From an uncultured Collinsella sp. (GTDB lineage: Bacteria; Actinomycetota; Coriobacteriia; Coriobacteriales; Coriobacteriaceae): a DNA stretch of 6,316 nucleotides. Both the position numbers and the translations under genes were made by a program. The stretch lies in the NCBI GenBank assembly GCA_900541195.1, contig UQIY01000072.1:1-6316 (forward strand). The letters run 5' to 3'. Under the pieces are notes generated by a model. The model was not told the origin of the DNA, made no database searches, and saw only the letters and a list, made by a program, of their open reading frames with translations. Shown here one piece after another: positions 1 to 6,269 of this stretch (position 1 is the first letter of the stretch; each line of letters begins with the position of its first letter).

Positions 1-39
1 GAGGAGGGCATTGACCTTTTGGTCATGCCCGACGATTGA
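1..39 (+). CDS. possible C-terminal end of an unidentified plus-strand gene (partial)
   Basis: Reading frame 1 is open from the window edge to a TGA at 37-39 and gives EEGIDLLVMPDD. This has a natural protein composition, and it would place a gene convergent with proB, 41 bases from the proB stop. Twelve residues are too few to assign a family. The string GIDLLVMP loosely recalls a segment of family 3 glycoside hydrolases, but in those enzymes the protein continues well beyond this point. On the opposite strand, ATG codons at 26 and 11 share one frame, so the same bases could instead begin a minus-strand gene downstream of proB such as proA. Neither ATG has a well-spaced ribosome binding site. 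This is a tentative call. Confidence 0.25.
   Translation, partial: EEGIDLLVMPDD
6..30. repeat. bulged inverted repeat (hairpin) at the window start
   Basis: GGGCA (6-10) pairs with TGCCC (26-30) and TGACC (12-16) with GGTCA (21-25). One unpaired T lies at 11, and the loop is TTTT (17-20). That is ten base pairs around a four-base loop. No T-run follows on either strand, so it is not a standard intrinsic terminator, although it lies just downstream of proB on the minus strand and could stabilise the end of that message. It may simply fall within coding sequence. Confidence 0.45.
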
Positions 40-80
40 ACGTCAGATTGCCGCTTAGGGGCGTTTGCAGCGTCAATTGG

Positions 81-1208
81 TTAGGCGAAGACGATTAAAT
101 TATCTCGATGAATCGCGGGCTTCTCGGCCAGGTCTGCCAGCAGGCGGTTGCCGGCAATCTGGTCCTGGCGGCGTCCGGCTGCAAGCTCCAGCACGTCCGA
201 ATCGGCCTCGGCAATACCACGCGCGACAACCATACCGCTCGGGTCGCACACATCGAGCACATCGCCCTCGGCAAACGTGCCATCGACCTCGCGAATACCC
301 ACCGCGAGCAAGGACGAGCCACGGCTGACCAGCGCCTTCGCGGCGCCGTCATCGACCGTCACCGAGCCATGCGCCTTGTCGCCCAGCGCGATCCACAGCT
401 TGCGGGGCGCAATGTCCAGACGCTCCGCCGGCGGATCGAACAGCGTGCCCACACTCTCGCCGCGAGCGAGGCGCACGAGCGCATCGGGCTCCTCGCCCGA
501 GCATATCACGCTCTGAATGCCCGCCGTCATCAGAATGCGGCTCGCGCGGATCTTGGTAATCATGCCGCCCGTGCCCACCGATGTGGAAGAATCGCCCGCC
601 GAGGCGATGATCTTGGCATCGATCTTATGCACGACCGGGACAAACTCGGCCGTTGGGTCCTCATGCGGATTGGCGGTATAGAGCCCATCGATGTCCGAGA
701 GCGTCACGCACAGATCGGCAGAAACCAAGCAGCTTACGAGCGCCGCCAGCGTGTCGTTGTCGCCAAACTTGATCTCGTCGACAGTAACGGTATCGTTCTC
801 GTTGACAACAGGCACCACGCCAAGCTCCACCAGGCGCAGCAGGGCGTCGCGTGCGTGCAGGTAGGACGTGCGGCGGGCCGTATCGTGGCGCGTGAGCAGC
901 ACGAGCGAGGTGAGCAGGTCGCGCGCATGAAACTCCTCGTCGTAGGCCGACGAGATGATACACTGACCGGCCGAGGCGCAGGCCTGCAGGCTCGGCAGGT
1001 CACCGACCGGCTTGCGGTCGAAGCCCAGCACGGGATAGCCACAGGCGATAGCGCCCGAGCTCACCACGACCAGACGCCAGCCGAGCTTGCGCAGGGCTGC
1101 GGCCTGGTCGGCAAGCCCGCCGATAAAGGCGCGGTTGACCTTGCCGTCGGCACCCACCACCGTGGACGAACCAATCTTTACCACCATCGTTTTATAAGAA
1201 GTCGTCAT
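81..1208 (-). CDS. proB: glutamate 5-kinase ProB (with C-terminal PUA domain)
   Basis: This 375-residue protein matches the usual length of bacterial glutamate 5-kinase (E. coli about 367). The enzyme phosphorylates L-glutamate to glutamyl 5-phosphate with ATP in the cytoplasm, the first and usually proline-inhibited step of proline synthesis. The N-terminal amino-acid-kinase domain shows VVKIGSS (residues 9-15), VSSGAIA (49-55), NENDT (136-140), GDNDTLAA (149-156), SDIDGLYT (171-178) and the nucleotide-binding GTGGMITK (212-219). A PUA-type domain follows from about residue 285. The first ATG is used because an in-frame TGA lies two codons upstream, and eight residues before VVK is normal for the family. 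No clear Shine-Dalgarno sequence precedes it, so translation may depend on the upstream gene. It lies 68 bases after the nicotinate phosphoribosyltransferase gene. The usual partner proA is not inside the window. Confidence 0.96.
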   Translation of the reverse strand: MTTSYKTMVVKIGSSTVVGADGKVNRAFIGGLADQAAALRKLGWRLVVVSSGAIACGYPVLGFDRKPVGDLPSLQACASAGQCIISSAYDEEFHARDLLTSLVLLTRHDTARRTSYLHARDALLRLVELGVVPVVNENDTVTVDEIKFGDNDTLAALVSCLVSADLCVTLSDIDGLYTANPHEDPTAEFVPVVHKIDAKIIASAGDSSTSVGTGGMITKIRASRILMTAGIQSVICSGEEPDALVRLARGESVGTLFDPPAERLDIAPRKLWIALGDKAHGSVTVDDGAAKALVSRGSSLLAVGIREVDGTFAEGDVLDVCDPSGMVVARGIAEADSDVLELAAGRRQDQIAGNRLLADLAEKPAIHRDNLIVFA

Positions 1209-1244
1209 ACGTCAAACCAATCGAATGTTGAGCAGGCGGGCGAG

Positions 1245-1283
1245 AAAATGATCCGTTTTCCTCCGTCCCCTTCGGATCATTTT
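1245..1283. repeat. perfect 11-bp inverted repeat between NAPRT and proB, overlapping the NAPRT stop
   Basis: AAAATGATCCG (1245-1255) and CGGATCATTTT (1273-1283) are exact reverse complements around a 17-base pyrimidine-rich centre (1256-1272). A further GGGC (1238-1241) can pair with GCCC (1284-1287) across a three-base bulge. The right arm runs into the last codons of the phosphoribosyltransferase gene and supplies its TGA stop (1277-1279). Each arm ends in four T on its own strand, so the hairpin could act as a weak two-way terminator or an RNA-stabilising element. The arm sequence and the CCTCCGTCCCC centre look like a dispersed intergenic repeat I associate with Coriobacteriia, but that is recollection, and no second copy is present in this window. 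Confidence 0.75.
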
Positions 1284-2782
1284 GCCCAGGGGAAGGCCGA
1301 AGCCGCGGCCATGTTCTTGCGCACGAGCTCGTCGCGCACCTGTGCTAGGCCCTGCTCCATGCCCACCACATAGGTCTGCGGGTACAGGAAGCGCTTGTAG
1401 ACCGGATCAAGATGGTCCAGTGCCCAGGTGCAACGCTCGCGTGCGTCCTCAATGCTCTCGCGCGGGGCAACGGCGCTGCCATCGCGCACGATCGGCGCCA
1501 GCAGCTCGCGATACTCAAGCTCGGAAACGTCGGTCACCAGGGCGGCATCGTTCACGGCCACGAGGGTATTGCCACGCGCGGCGCCCTCCCCCGCCAGATG
1601 ATCCTCGTCATAGATCATGTCGCAGATCGGGCCGCCAAAGCCGTCGTAATAGCGGCGCACGCGCTGCACGCCCGGGATCGTGCGCTTGTAGGGCTGCTCG
1701 GAGAGCTTAACCACCGGCGTCCACGGGTCCGTCTCGCTCGCACGGCGGGCGGAAAGCTTGTACACGCCGCCCAGCGCCGGCTGGTCATAGCAGGTCGCGA
1801 GCTTGGTGCCCACGCCAAAGCTATCGATAGGCGCACCCTGGTCGAGCAGTGACTGAATCGTGTACTCGTCAAGATCGTTGGAAACCGAGATCCCCACATA
1901 GGGCAGGCCCTCGGCATCAAAACGGCCGCGCACATACTTGGAGAGCTTGGCGAGGTCGCCCGAGTCAATGCGAATAGCCGACAGGCGCTCGCCCACCGCC
2001 TCCATCTCCTTGGCAACCGTAATGGCATGCTCGCAGCCCTCGCGCACATCGTAGGTGTCGATGAGCAGCGTACAGTTCTTGGGGCTCGACTTGGCAAAGG
2101 CGCGGAAGGCCTCGAGCTCGGAATCGAAGCTCATCACCCAGCTGTGCGCATGCGTGCCAAAGACGGGAATACCGTAGCGGCGCCCGGCGAGTACATTGGA
2201 CGTAGAGGAGCAGCCGGCAACGTAGCTCGCGCGCGCGACGGCCAGGCCGCCATCGGGACCCTGGGCGCGGCGCAGGCCAAACTCGGCCACGGGGCGGCCG
2301 TCCGCCGCCAACACCACGCGCGCCGTCTTGGTGGCGACAAGTGTCTGGAAGCCGACGATGTTGAGCAGCGCCGTCTCGAGCAGCTGGCACTCCAACGCGG
2401 GGCCGGTGACGCGCACCATGGGCTCGCGCGGAAAGACGAGCTCGCCCTCGGGGACGGCGTCGATGTTTACATGCGCACGAAAATCGCGCAGGTAGTCGAG
2501 GAATCCAGGCTTGAACATCGCGCCGCCGGCCGGGGCCTGGAGCGAGGCGAGGTAGTCGATGTCCTCGGGCGTAAAGCGCAGGTTCTCGACCAGCTCGGGC
2601 AGCTCGGCGGTACCGCACATGACGGCGTAGGCGCTACCAAAGGGATGGTCGCGGTAAAACGCGGTAAAACAACCCTGCTCGTTGGCCTTGCCGCTCTCCC
2701 ACAGGCCCTGGGCCATAGTGAGCTCGTACAGATCGGTGAGCATTGCAATGTCGGTGGGATGCGAGATGTCGGTCAAAGCCAT
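1277..2782 (-). CDS. nicotinate phosphoribosyltransferase (NAD salvage)
   Basis: The 501-residue protein fits the long Gram-positive type of nicotinate phosphoribosyltransferase (about 485-500 residues). It joins nicotinate to PRPP, aided by ATP, to make nicotinate mononucleotide in the Preiss-Handler salvage route to NAD. Diagnostic segments are MLTDLYELTMAQG (14-26), EFGLRRAQGPDGG (167-179), GTHAHSWVMSF (209-219, with His213 aligning with the histidine that is phosphorylated in the family), IDTYDVREG (241-249), RIDSGDLAKLSKYVR (271-285), SNDLDEY (301-307) and GVGTKLATCYDQPALGGVYKL (323-343). The ATG at 2782 follows an AAAGG ribosome binding site. The frame stays open to 3016, but that extension overlaps the upstream gene and has no family similarity. 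No promoter is evident in the 82 bases before it, so it may be co-transcribed with the upstream small gene. Its stop codon lies inside an inverted repeat. Both pncB and nadV-like names are used for relatives, so no symbol is given. Confidence 0.95.
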   Translation of the reverse strand: MALTDISHPTDIAMLTDLYELTMAQGLWESGKANEQGCFTAFYRDHPFGSAYAVMCGTAELPELVENLRFTPEDIDYLASLQAPAGGAMFKPGFLDYLRDFRAHVNIDAVPEGELVFPREPMVRVTGPALECQLLETALLNIVGFQTLVATKTARVVLAADGRPVAEFGLRRAQGPDGGLAVARASYVAGCSSTSNVLAGRRYGIPVFGTHAHSWVMSFDSELEAFRAFAKSSPKNCTLLIDTYDVREGCEHAITVAKEMEAVGERLSAIRIDSGDLAKLSKYVRGRFDAEGLPYVGISVSNDLDEYTIQSLLDQGAPIDSFGVGTKLATCYDQPALGGVYKLSARRASETDPWTPVVKLSEQPYKRTIPGVQRVRRYYDGFGGPICDMIYDEDHLAGEGAARGNTLVAVNDAALVTDVSELEYRELLAPIVRDGSAVAPRESIEDARERCTWALDHLDPVYKRFLYPQTYVVGMEQGLAQVRDELVRKNMAAASAFPWAK

Positions 2783-2864
2783 GGGGCGACCTTTCGGATG
2801 CGTGGTACAGAATTTGAGGGTTGGACGAGGCGGACGTGCGGGCATGGAGCCCGGCGCGAACAGG

Positions 2865-3323
2865 TTAGTGCAGGCCCATGCTGCCGGTGATCGTGTAGAC
2901 CATAAAGACGATAAACGCGATGAGGGCGAGCACGATGATGATTTTTTGAGCCGGAGCCATGCCGGGAATCTCGCCCTCGGCTGTAGGCTCCTTGGAGGTG
3001 ACCATGCGCTGGGCAAAGGTCATCTCGTCACGACTCGGCTTGGGCTCGGCGGGCTTGGGATGAGCCACCTTTTTAGGTTGAGGTTTGGGTGCGGCAGGCG
3101 CAGGCTTCGCAGTGGCGGGCTTGGGCGCGGGCGCGGGCTTGCGCTCGGATGCGGCCCTCGTGGCGGCTTCCTCGGCCTTTGCGCGCTCGGCACGCAGGGC
3201 AGCCAGCTCCTCACGCTCGCGACGAGCCTCTTCCTGAGCCTCGCGGCGGGCCTTCTCGGCGCGGAGCTCTTCCAACTCGGCGCGCTCCTCGTCGGACAAT
3301 GGTTGGGACTCAAGCTCGGCCAT
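2865..3323 (-). CDS. small tail-anchored coiled-coil membrane protein, function unknown
   Basis: I do not recognise a family. The 152 residues fall into three parts. Residues 8-60 are highly charged (Glu, Arg, Ala, Lys), with the periodicity of a long helix or coiled coil. Residues 61-97 are a Pro/Ala/Lys-rich linker with repeated KPAPA-like units. Residues 128-146 form one hydrophobic membrane segment, followed by only six residues. With no signal peptide and the single membrane segment at the very C-terminus, the bulk is probably cytoplasmic, anchored by its tail. The ATG at 3323 follows an AAAGGGCGG ribosome-binding region. The open frame continues upstream through the tRNA, but that is not credible coding sequence. 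It starts 20 bases after the tRNA terminator T-run, leaving no room for its own promoter, so read-through from the tRNA promoter is the simplest source of message. The coding call is good; the function is open. Confidence 0.8.
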   Translation of the reverse strand: MAELESQPLSDEERAELEELRAEKARREAQEEARREREELAALRAERAKAEEAATRAASERKPAPAPKPATAKPAPAAPKPQPKKVAHPKPAEPKPSRDEMTFAQRMVTSKEPTAEGEIPGMAPAQKIIIVLALIAFIVFMVYTITGSMGLH

Positions 3324-3342
3324 AGTACCGCCCTTTCTTTTT

Positions 3343-3373
3343 AAAAAAAGCCGCCGACACAATGTCAGCGGCT
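3343..3373 (-). terminator. intrinsic terminator of the tRNA-Ala gene
   Basis: On the minus strand, AGCCGCTGACA (3373-3363) pairs with TGTCGGCGGCT (3359-3349) around a three-base loop. This makes eleven pairs including one G-T, and seven T follow (3349-3343). It starts 15 bases after the tRNA 3' end and is a textbook Rho-independent terminator. Some read-through is implied because the next gene starts 20 bases further on. Confidence 0.92.
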
Positions 3374-3388
3374 TATCAAATCCAAGGG

Positions 3389-3461
3389 TGGAGACGAAGG
3401 GAGTCGAACCCTCGGCCTCTGCCATGCGACGGCAGCGCTCTCCCAACTGAGCTACGTCCCC
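3389..3461 (-). tRNA. tRNA-Ala (anticodon CGC)
   Basis: All four arms fold. The acceptor is GGGGACG with CGTCTCC, the D arm has GCTC/GAGC, the anticodon stem is CTGCC/GGCAG, and the T arm is GAGGG-TTCGACT-CCCTT. The seven-base anticodon loop GTCGCAT puts CGC at positions 34-36, reading the alanine codon GCG. The G3-U70 wobble pair, the main identity element for alanyl-tRNA synthetase, is present, with A73 as discriminator. The following bases are CCC, so the 3' CCA is not encoded and must be added by the tRNA nucleotidyltransferase. The gene is single, with its own promoter and terminator. Confidence 0.96.
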
Positions 3462-3474
3462 AGGACAAGTCGAT

Positions 3475-3502
3475 ATTTTACCTACGGCTCGCCAACTGTC
3501 AA
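3475..3502 (-). promoter_or_regulatory. sigma-70-type promoter for tRNA-Ala
   Basis: A perfect TTGACA -35 box (3502-3497) and TAAAAT -10 box (3480-3475) are separated by 16 bases on the minus strand. The tRNA 5' end lies 13 bases beyond the -10 box, which fits a transcript with a short 5' leader removed by RNase P. Confidence 0.85.
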
Positions 3503-3612
3503 CGCCCAATACCCAGTCTTTTTGGGACGAAGCCATTTTGACTACTTTTCGAGCAGACAATCCTCTCGATGATTCTTTAATCCCCGTCCCAGAAAAATCA
3601 TCCGCGTGCGCG

Positions 3613-4551
3613 CTACTTTGCGCTGGTGAGGACGCCGGTGGTATCAAACGCTGGGGTGAAGCTCTCGTCAACCGCGCCGCCCTCTTGCCAGAACATCGTC
3701 GTAAAGCCCAGGTCGTCAGCATGATCGAGCACCCGCTCGTACTCATCGCGCGTCACGGCACGCGCCAGGTCGCCGCCCTGCTCGCGCATGAGCGCATTGG
3801 GCGTGTACTGGTTCATGACCGAGATCGGCACATCGCCCACCGTCTGCCACACAAGGTCCAGTACGCGACACGAATCGTCCGCATGCCCCGGCAGCACCAG
3901 GTGACGCACGATCATGCCGCGCTTCATGAGCCCGTCCTCGTCCACCAGCTCTCCCCCGCGGCGTTCGATCTCGCGTGCCATTTGCGCCAAGCCCGACACG
4001 GCCACACGCGGGTAGTCCTTAATGTGGGAGAGCGACTGCGCAAGCCCCGCATCGGCATATTTAAAGTCGGTAAGCCACACGTCGACCAGATCGCCGAGCG
4101 CCGCCACGGCACTCGCGCGCTCATAACCGCTCGTGTTGTAGACGATTGGGATGGACAGCCCGCGCGCCCGTGCCGCGGCAATCGCAGCCGGCAGCAGGTG
4201 CGCGTAGTGTGTCGCCGTCACCAGGTTAATATTGTTCGCACCCTGGTCCTGCAGCTCCAACATAATCTCGACCAGGCGCTCGGGCGAAATCTCAAGCCCA
4301 AAATTGCCCGTCGAGATCTCGTGGTTCTGACAATAGACGCATTTGAGCGAGCAGCCGCTAAAGAAGATCGTGCCCGAACCGGCCTCGCCCGAGATAGGCG
4401 GCTCCTCCCACATATGAAGCGCCGCGCGGGCCACCTTGAGCGTGTCGTTAGCACCGCATACGCCGTGCGCACCCTCATCGCGCGCCGCACCGCAACGTCG
4501 CGGACACAAATGGCAGGCGGGCGAAAAAAGTTCGGTCAACGACGTCGGCAT
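3613..4551 (-). CDS. radical SAM protein, PflX/COG1313 type (pyruvate formate-lyase activase-like)
   Basis: This 312-residue protein carries the radical SAM motif CSLKCVYC (Cys67, Cys71, Cys74), which holds the 4Fe-4S cluster that cleaves S-adenosylmethionine. Ahead of it, Cys13, Cys16, Cys20 and Cys32 (CHLCPRRCG and VCG) form a conserved N-terminal set typical of the COG1313 family and may bind a second cluster or a metal. The NQYTPN segment near residue 238 also fits that family. Members are often named pyruvate formate-lyase activating enzyme-like, but their substrate is not established and no formate-lyase gene lies nearby. The ATG at 4551 was chosen because GGAG sits nine bases upstream; a TTG at 4566 in the same frame overlaps that ribosome binding site. 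A TTGACA promoter element lies upstream. No convincing terminator follows before the tRNA promoter. Confidence 0.88.
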   Translation of the reverse strand: MPTSLTELFSPACHLCPRRCGAARDEGAHGVCGANDTLKVARAALHMWEEPPISGEAGSGTIFFSGCSLKCVYCQNHEISTGNFGLEISPERLVEIMLELQDQGANNINLVTATHYAHLLPAAIAAARARGLSIPIVYNTSGYERASAVAALGDLVDVWLTDFKYADAGLAQSLSHIKDYPRVAVSGLAQMAREIERRGGELVDEDGLMKRGMIVRHLVLPGHADDSCRVLDLVWQTVGDVPISVMNQYTPNALMREQGGDLARAVTRDEYERVLDHADDLGFTTMFWQEGGAVDESFTPAFDTTGVLTSAK

Positions 4552-4634
4552 AAAAACATGCTCCAAAACAACGATTCAGCAGCTCAAACGCAAAAGGGCC
4601 AACCACACAGACGGCTCGAGCCCAAGGCGCCGTA

Positions 4635-4663
4635 ATCGTCCGACACGATTTTTGTAATGTCAA
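4635..4663 (-). promoter_or_regulatory. probable promoter of the radical SAM gene
   Basis: A perfect TTGACA (4663-4658) is followed after 17 bases by GACGAT (4640-4635) on the minus strand. The -10 box matches the consensus at only three positions, including the important second A and final T. Predicted transcription would begin near 4628, giving a leader of about 77 bases before the ATG at 4551. Confidence 0.5.
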
Positions 4664-4665
4664 GA

Positions 4666-4694
4666 CTGGAATCCACAAAGTGCGGCTTTATGAT
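4666..4694 (+). promoter_or_regulatory. probable plus-strand promoter for the candidate RNA at 4701
   Basis: TATGAT (4689-4694) is a good -10 box. CTGGAA (4666-4671), 17 bases upstream, is a partial -35 match. Predicted initiation at about A4701 falls at the base of the first hairpin of the candidate RNA. The -35 box lies two bases from the divergent TTGACA on the other strand, so the two promoters are back to back. Confidence 0.45.
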
Positions 4695-4700
4695 GTAGGT

Positions 4701-4846
4701 ATTCCGCCCCCCGCGGAGCAACTGGGTGAACCGTCGCGTTTATTTAGGGAGCCCACACAGTCGTACCTAGTACAGGTATCCTTCGTTGTTAAGGACGCTG
4801 GAACAGTCGATGAGGGCACCCACCTGTTTTAGGTGGGTTCATTTTC
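4701..4846 (+). ncRNA. candidate structured RNA (small RNA or leader), about 145 nt
   Basis: The segment lies between a promoter-like element and a clear terminator and has no sensible reading frame. Local hairpins are TCCGC-CCCCC-GCGGA (4702-4716), TACCT-AGTAC-AGGTA (4764-4778), TCCTT/AAGGA (4779-4795) and the terminator stem. TGGGTG (4723-4728) can pair with CACCCA (4817-4822), and GAGCCCAC (4750-4757) with GTGGGTTC (4833-4840). Both alternatives would break the terminator, as in an attenuator or riboswitch leader. ACAGTCG occurs twice (4757-4763 and 4803-4809). It could be a free-standing RNA such as a 6S-type RNA, or a leader of the downstream transferase gene, which starts about 185-235 bases later. 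I could not match it to a known riboswitch consensus, and a full 6S-like long hairpin was not convincing by eye. Confidence 0.4.
4818..4845 (+). terminator. intrinsic terminator ending the candidate RNA
   Basis: ACCCACCT (4818-4825) and AGGTGGGT (4831-4838) form a perfect eight-pair stem around GTTTT, followed by TTCATTTT. The T-rich side is on the plus strand, so it ends rightward transcripts. It lies well before the transferase start, so it either ends a separate small RNA or acts as a conditional terminator. Confidence 0.75.
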
Positions 4847-4849
4847 GTA

Positions 4850-5030
4850 ACGTGGGGGGTGGTTTTCTTTTGCCGAAACTCGCCATTGCAAATCTCGCCC
4901 AGATTCCCAAAAGGCACCAGGCTGAATCCCACCATCACTCGAACATCTGGTAAGCACGTGATTATCGCCCCGTGCAATTCCTCACACCCTCCTTGGTCGA
5001 GTATCATGGGTCAGCTATACCCTTTGCGGC
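4850..5030 (+). other. intergenic region before the transferase gene; weak promoter only
   Basis: No gene is supported here. The best plus-strand promoter candidate is TTGGTC (4993-4998), 17 bases, then TATACC (5016-5021), which matches three and four consensus positions respectively. It would start transcription near 5028. That would make the ATG at 5031 almost leaderless and give the ATG at 5079 a leader of about 50 bases. A weak GCACG/CGTGC inverted repeat (4954-4975) is probably chance. Confidence 0.35.
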
Positions 5031-5078
5031 ATGGCATCCTTTGACCTTTTCCTTCGACGCTTGGCGGTTTATCGATTC

Positions 5079-6269
5079 ATGGCTTCCTCCACGAGCTTCA
5101 TACCGTACCTTTGCGTGGCGGTCGCGGCTTTTATCACGACCTTCCTTGCGGTGCCCCTGGTCAAGCGCCTGGCAATCAAGCTCGACGCCGTCGACTATCC
5201 TTCCAAGCGCCGTATCAACACGAAACCCATCCCGCGCATGGGTGGCACGGCGGTCTTTTTGGGCCTCGTCGTTGCCTGCATCGTGCAGATACTAGGCACC
5301 TGGTACCTGGGCTGGCCGCCCGTTTTGGTGCCCCACCCCCGCCTACACATCAGCTACCCCATACTTGCGCTTTCTTTTACCGTCATCTTTGCGACCGGCG
5401 CAATCGACGACGTCTTCCAGCTTAAGCCCAAGCAAAAGCTCGCCGGCCAGGTCCTCGCCGCGCTCATCGCCTGCATGGGCGGTCTGCGCATCGGCGTCAT
5501 CGTCAACCCGTTTGCCCCCGGCGAGATCATGCTCGGCTGGCTCGCCTACCCCATCACCGTAGTCTACCTGGTGGCGTTCACCAACATCATCAACCTCATT
5601 GACGGCCTTGACGGCCTGGCGACGGGTATCTGTGGCATCGCATCGTTCACGATGTTCTCGATGGCCGTTCTCTCGGGCCGCATCGATGCCGCCGCGCTCT
5701 CCATCGCGTTGTTTGGCGCCTGCTTGGCCTTTTTGCGCTACAACTTCAACCCCGCGAGTATCTTCTTGGGCGACTCGGGTTCGCTGCTGCTGGGCTTTGC
5801 GCTGGGTTCCATCTCGCTGCTCAACGTGAGCCGCACCGCCGCGCTCACCTCGCTCATCATCCCGCTCATCGTGGCGGGCGTGCCTATCATCGATACGTTT
5901 AGCGCCATTGTGCGCCGCAAGCGCGCCCACATTAGCATTGGGCAGGCCGACAAGGGCCACATCCACCACCGCCTCATTCAAGAGGGCTACAACCAAAAGC
6001 AGGCCGTACTGCTCATCTATGCGTGGTGCATTATGCTTTCGGCCGGCGCCGCCGCCATCAATCAGGTCGAAGTGCCCACGCGCGTGCTCATCTTTACCGT
6101 GCTCGCCATTGGCTCGGCGGCCTTCGCCAAGCACCTGCACCTGTTTGAGCCCGTGCTGCGCCACCATTACAACAAGCGCACGCACGAGGACGAGCTGGTA
6201 ACCCCCGACGACCCCGCCTTTAAGCAGGAGGAGCAGGCAGCCGAGGAATGTAAGGAAGAGCGCCACCAC
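5079..6269 (+). CDS. undecaprenyl-phosphate GlcNAc-1-phosphate transferase, WecA/TagO type (C-terminus missing)
   Basis: This polytopic membrane enzyme of the MraY/WecA/TagO family transfers a sugar 1-phosphate (usually GlcNAc-1-P) from a UDP-sugar to undecaprenyl phosphate, starting wall teichoic acid or other cell-wall glycopolymers. Counting from 5079, the family signatures are KPIPRMGG (about 48-55), GAIDDVF with Asp110-Asp111, NLIDGLDGLATG with Asp175 and Asp178, FLGDSGS with Asp232, and the cytoplasmic HIHHRL (294-299) that marks WecA/TagO rather than MraY. About ten hydrophobic segments are visible. The 397 genuine codons already exceed typical family length (about 350-370) and end in a charged tail, so only the end of that tail is lost to the contig break. 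The frame runs on through adapter sequence and no true stop is seen. An in-frame ATG at 5031 would add 16 residues; neither start has a strong ribosome binding site. The 5079 start better matches family N-termini. Confidence 0.92.

Noticed and set aside
108..1373. Plus-strand open frame of about 421 codons
   Set aside because: It is antisense to all of proB, which carries every family motif; the Arg/Ala/His-rich translation resembles no protein family.
2839..2853. CGGGC/GCCCG hairpin between the small gene and NAPRT as a terminator
   Set aside because: Only five pairs and no T-run on either strand; likely chance in GC-rich DNA.
2027..2890. Plus-strand open frame of about 287 codons
   Set aside because: It lies antisense to the NAPRT gene and has no recognisable motif.
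2783..3016. Upstream extension of the NAPRT frame by 78 codons
   Set aside because: It overlaps the end of the upstream gene, while the ATG at 2782 has a ribosome binding site and matches family N-termini.
3462..3612. Terminator for the radical SAM gene before the tRNA promoter
   Set aside because: Only four-pair stems (such as GATT/AATC or CCCA/TGGG) are visible; none is convincing.
3324..3746. Upstream extension of the small membrane-protein frame
   Set aside because: It would translate through the tRNA and its terminator; the ATG at 3323 has its own ribosome binding site.
3538..4635. Plus-strand open frame of about 365 codons
   Set aside because: It mirrors the radical SAM gene, whose cysteine motifs are on the other strand; the translation is low-quality shadow sequence.
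4701..4846. Assignment of the spacer RNA to a known riboswitch or definite 6S RNA
   Set aside because: No known riboswitch core (for example the c-di-AMP, cobalamin or T-box consensus) could be matched by eye, and the long rod-like 6S fold did not form convincingly.
1..6269. CRISPR array, insertion sequence, prophage or toxin-antitoxin module
   Set aside because: No regularly spaced repeats, transposase motifs, phage genes or paired small genes were found on either strand.
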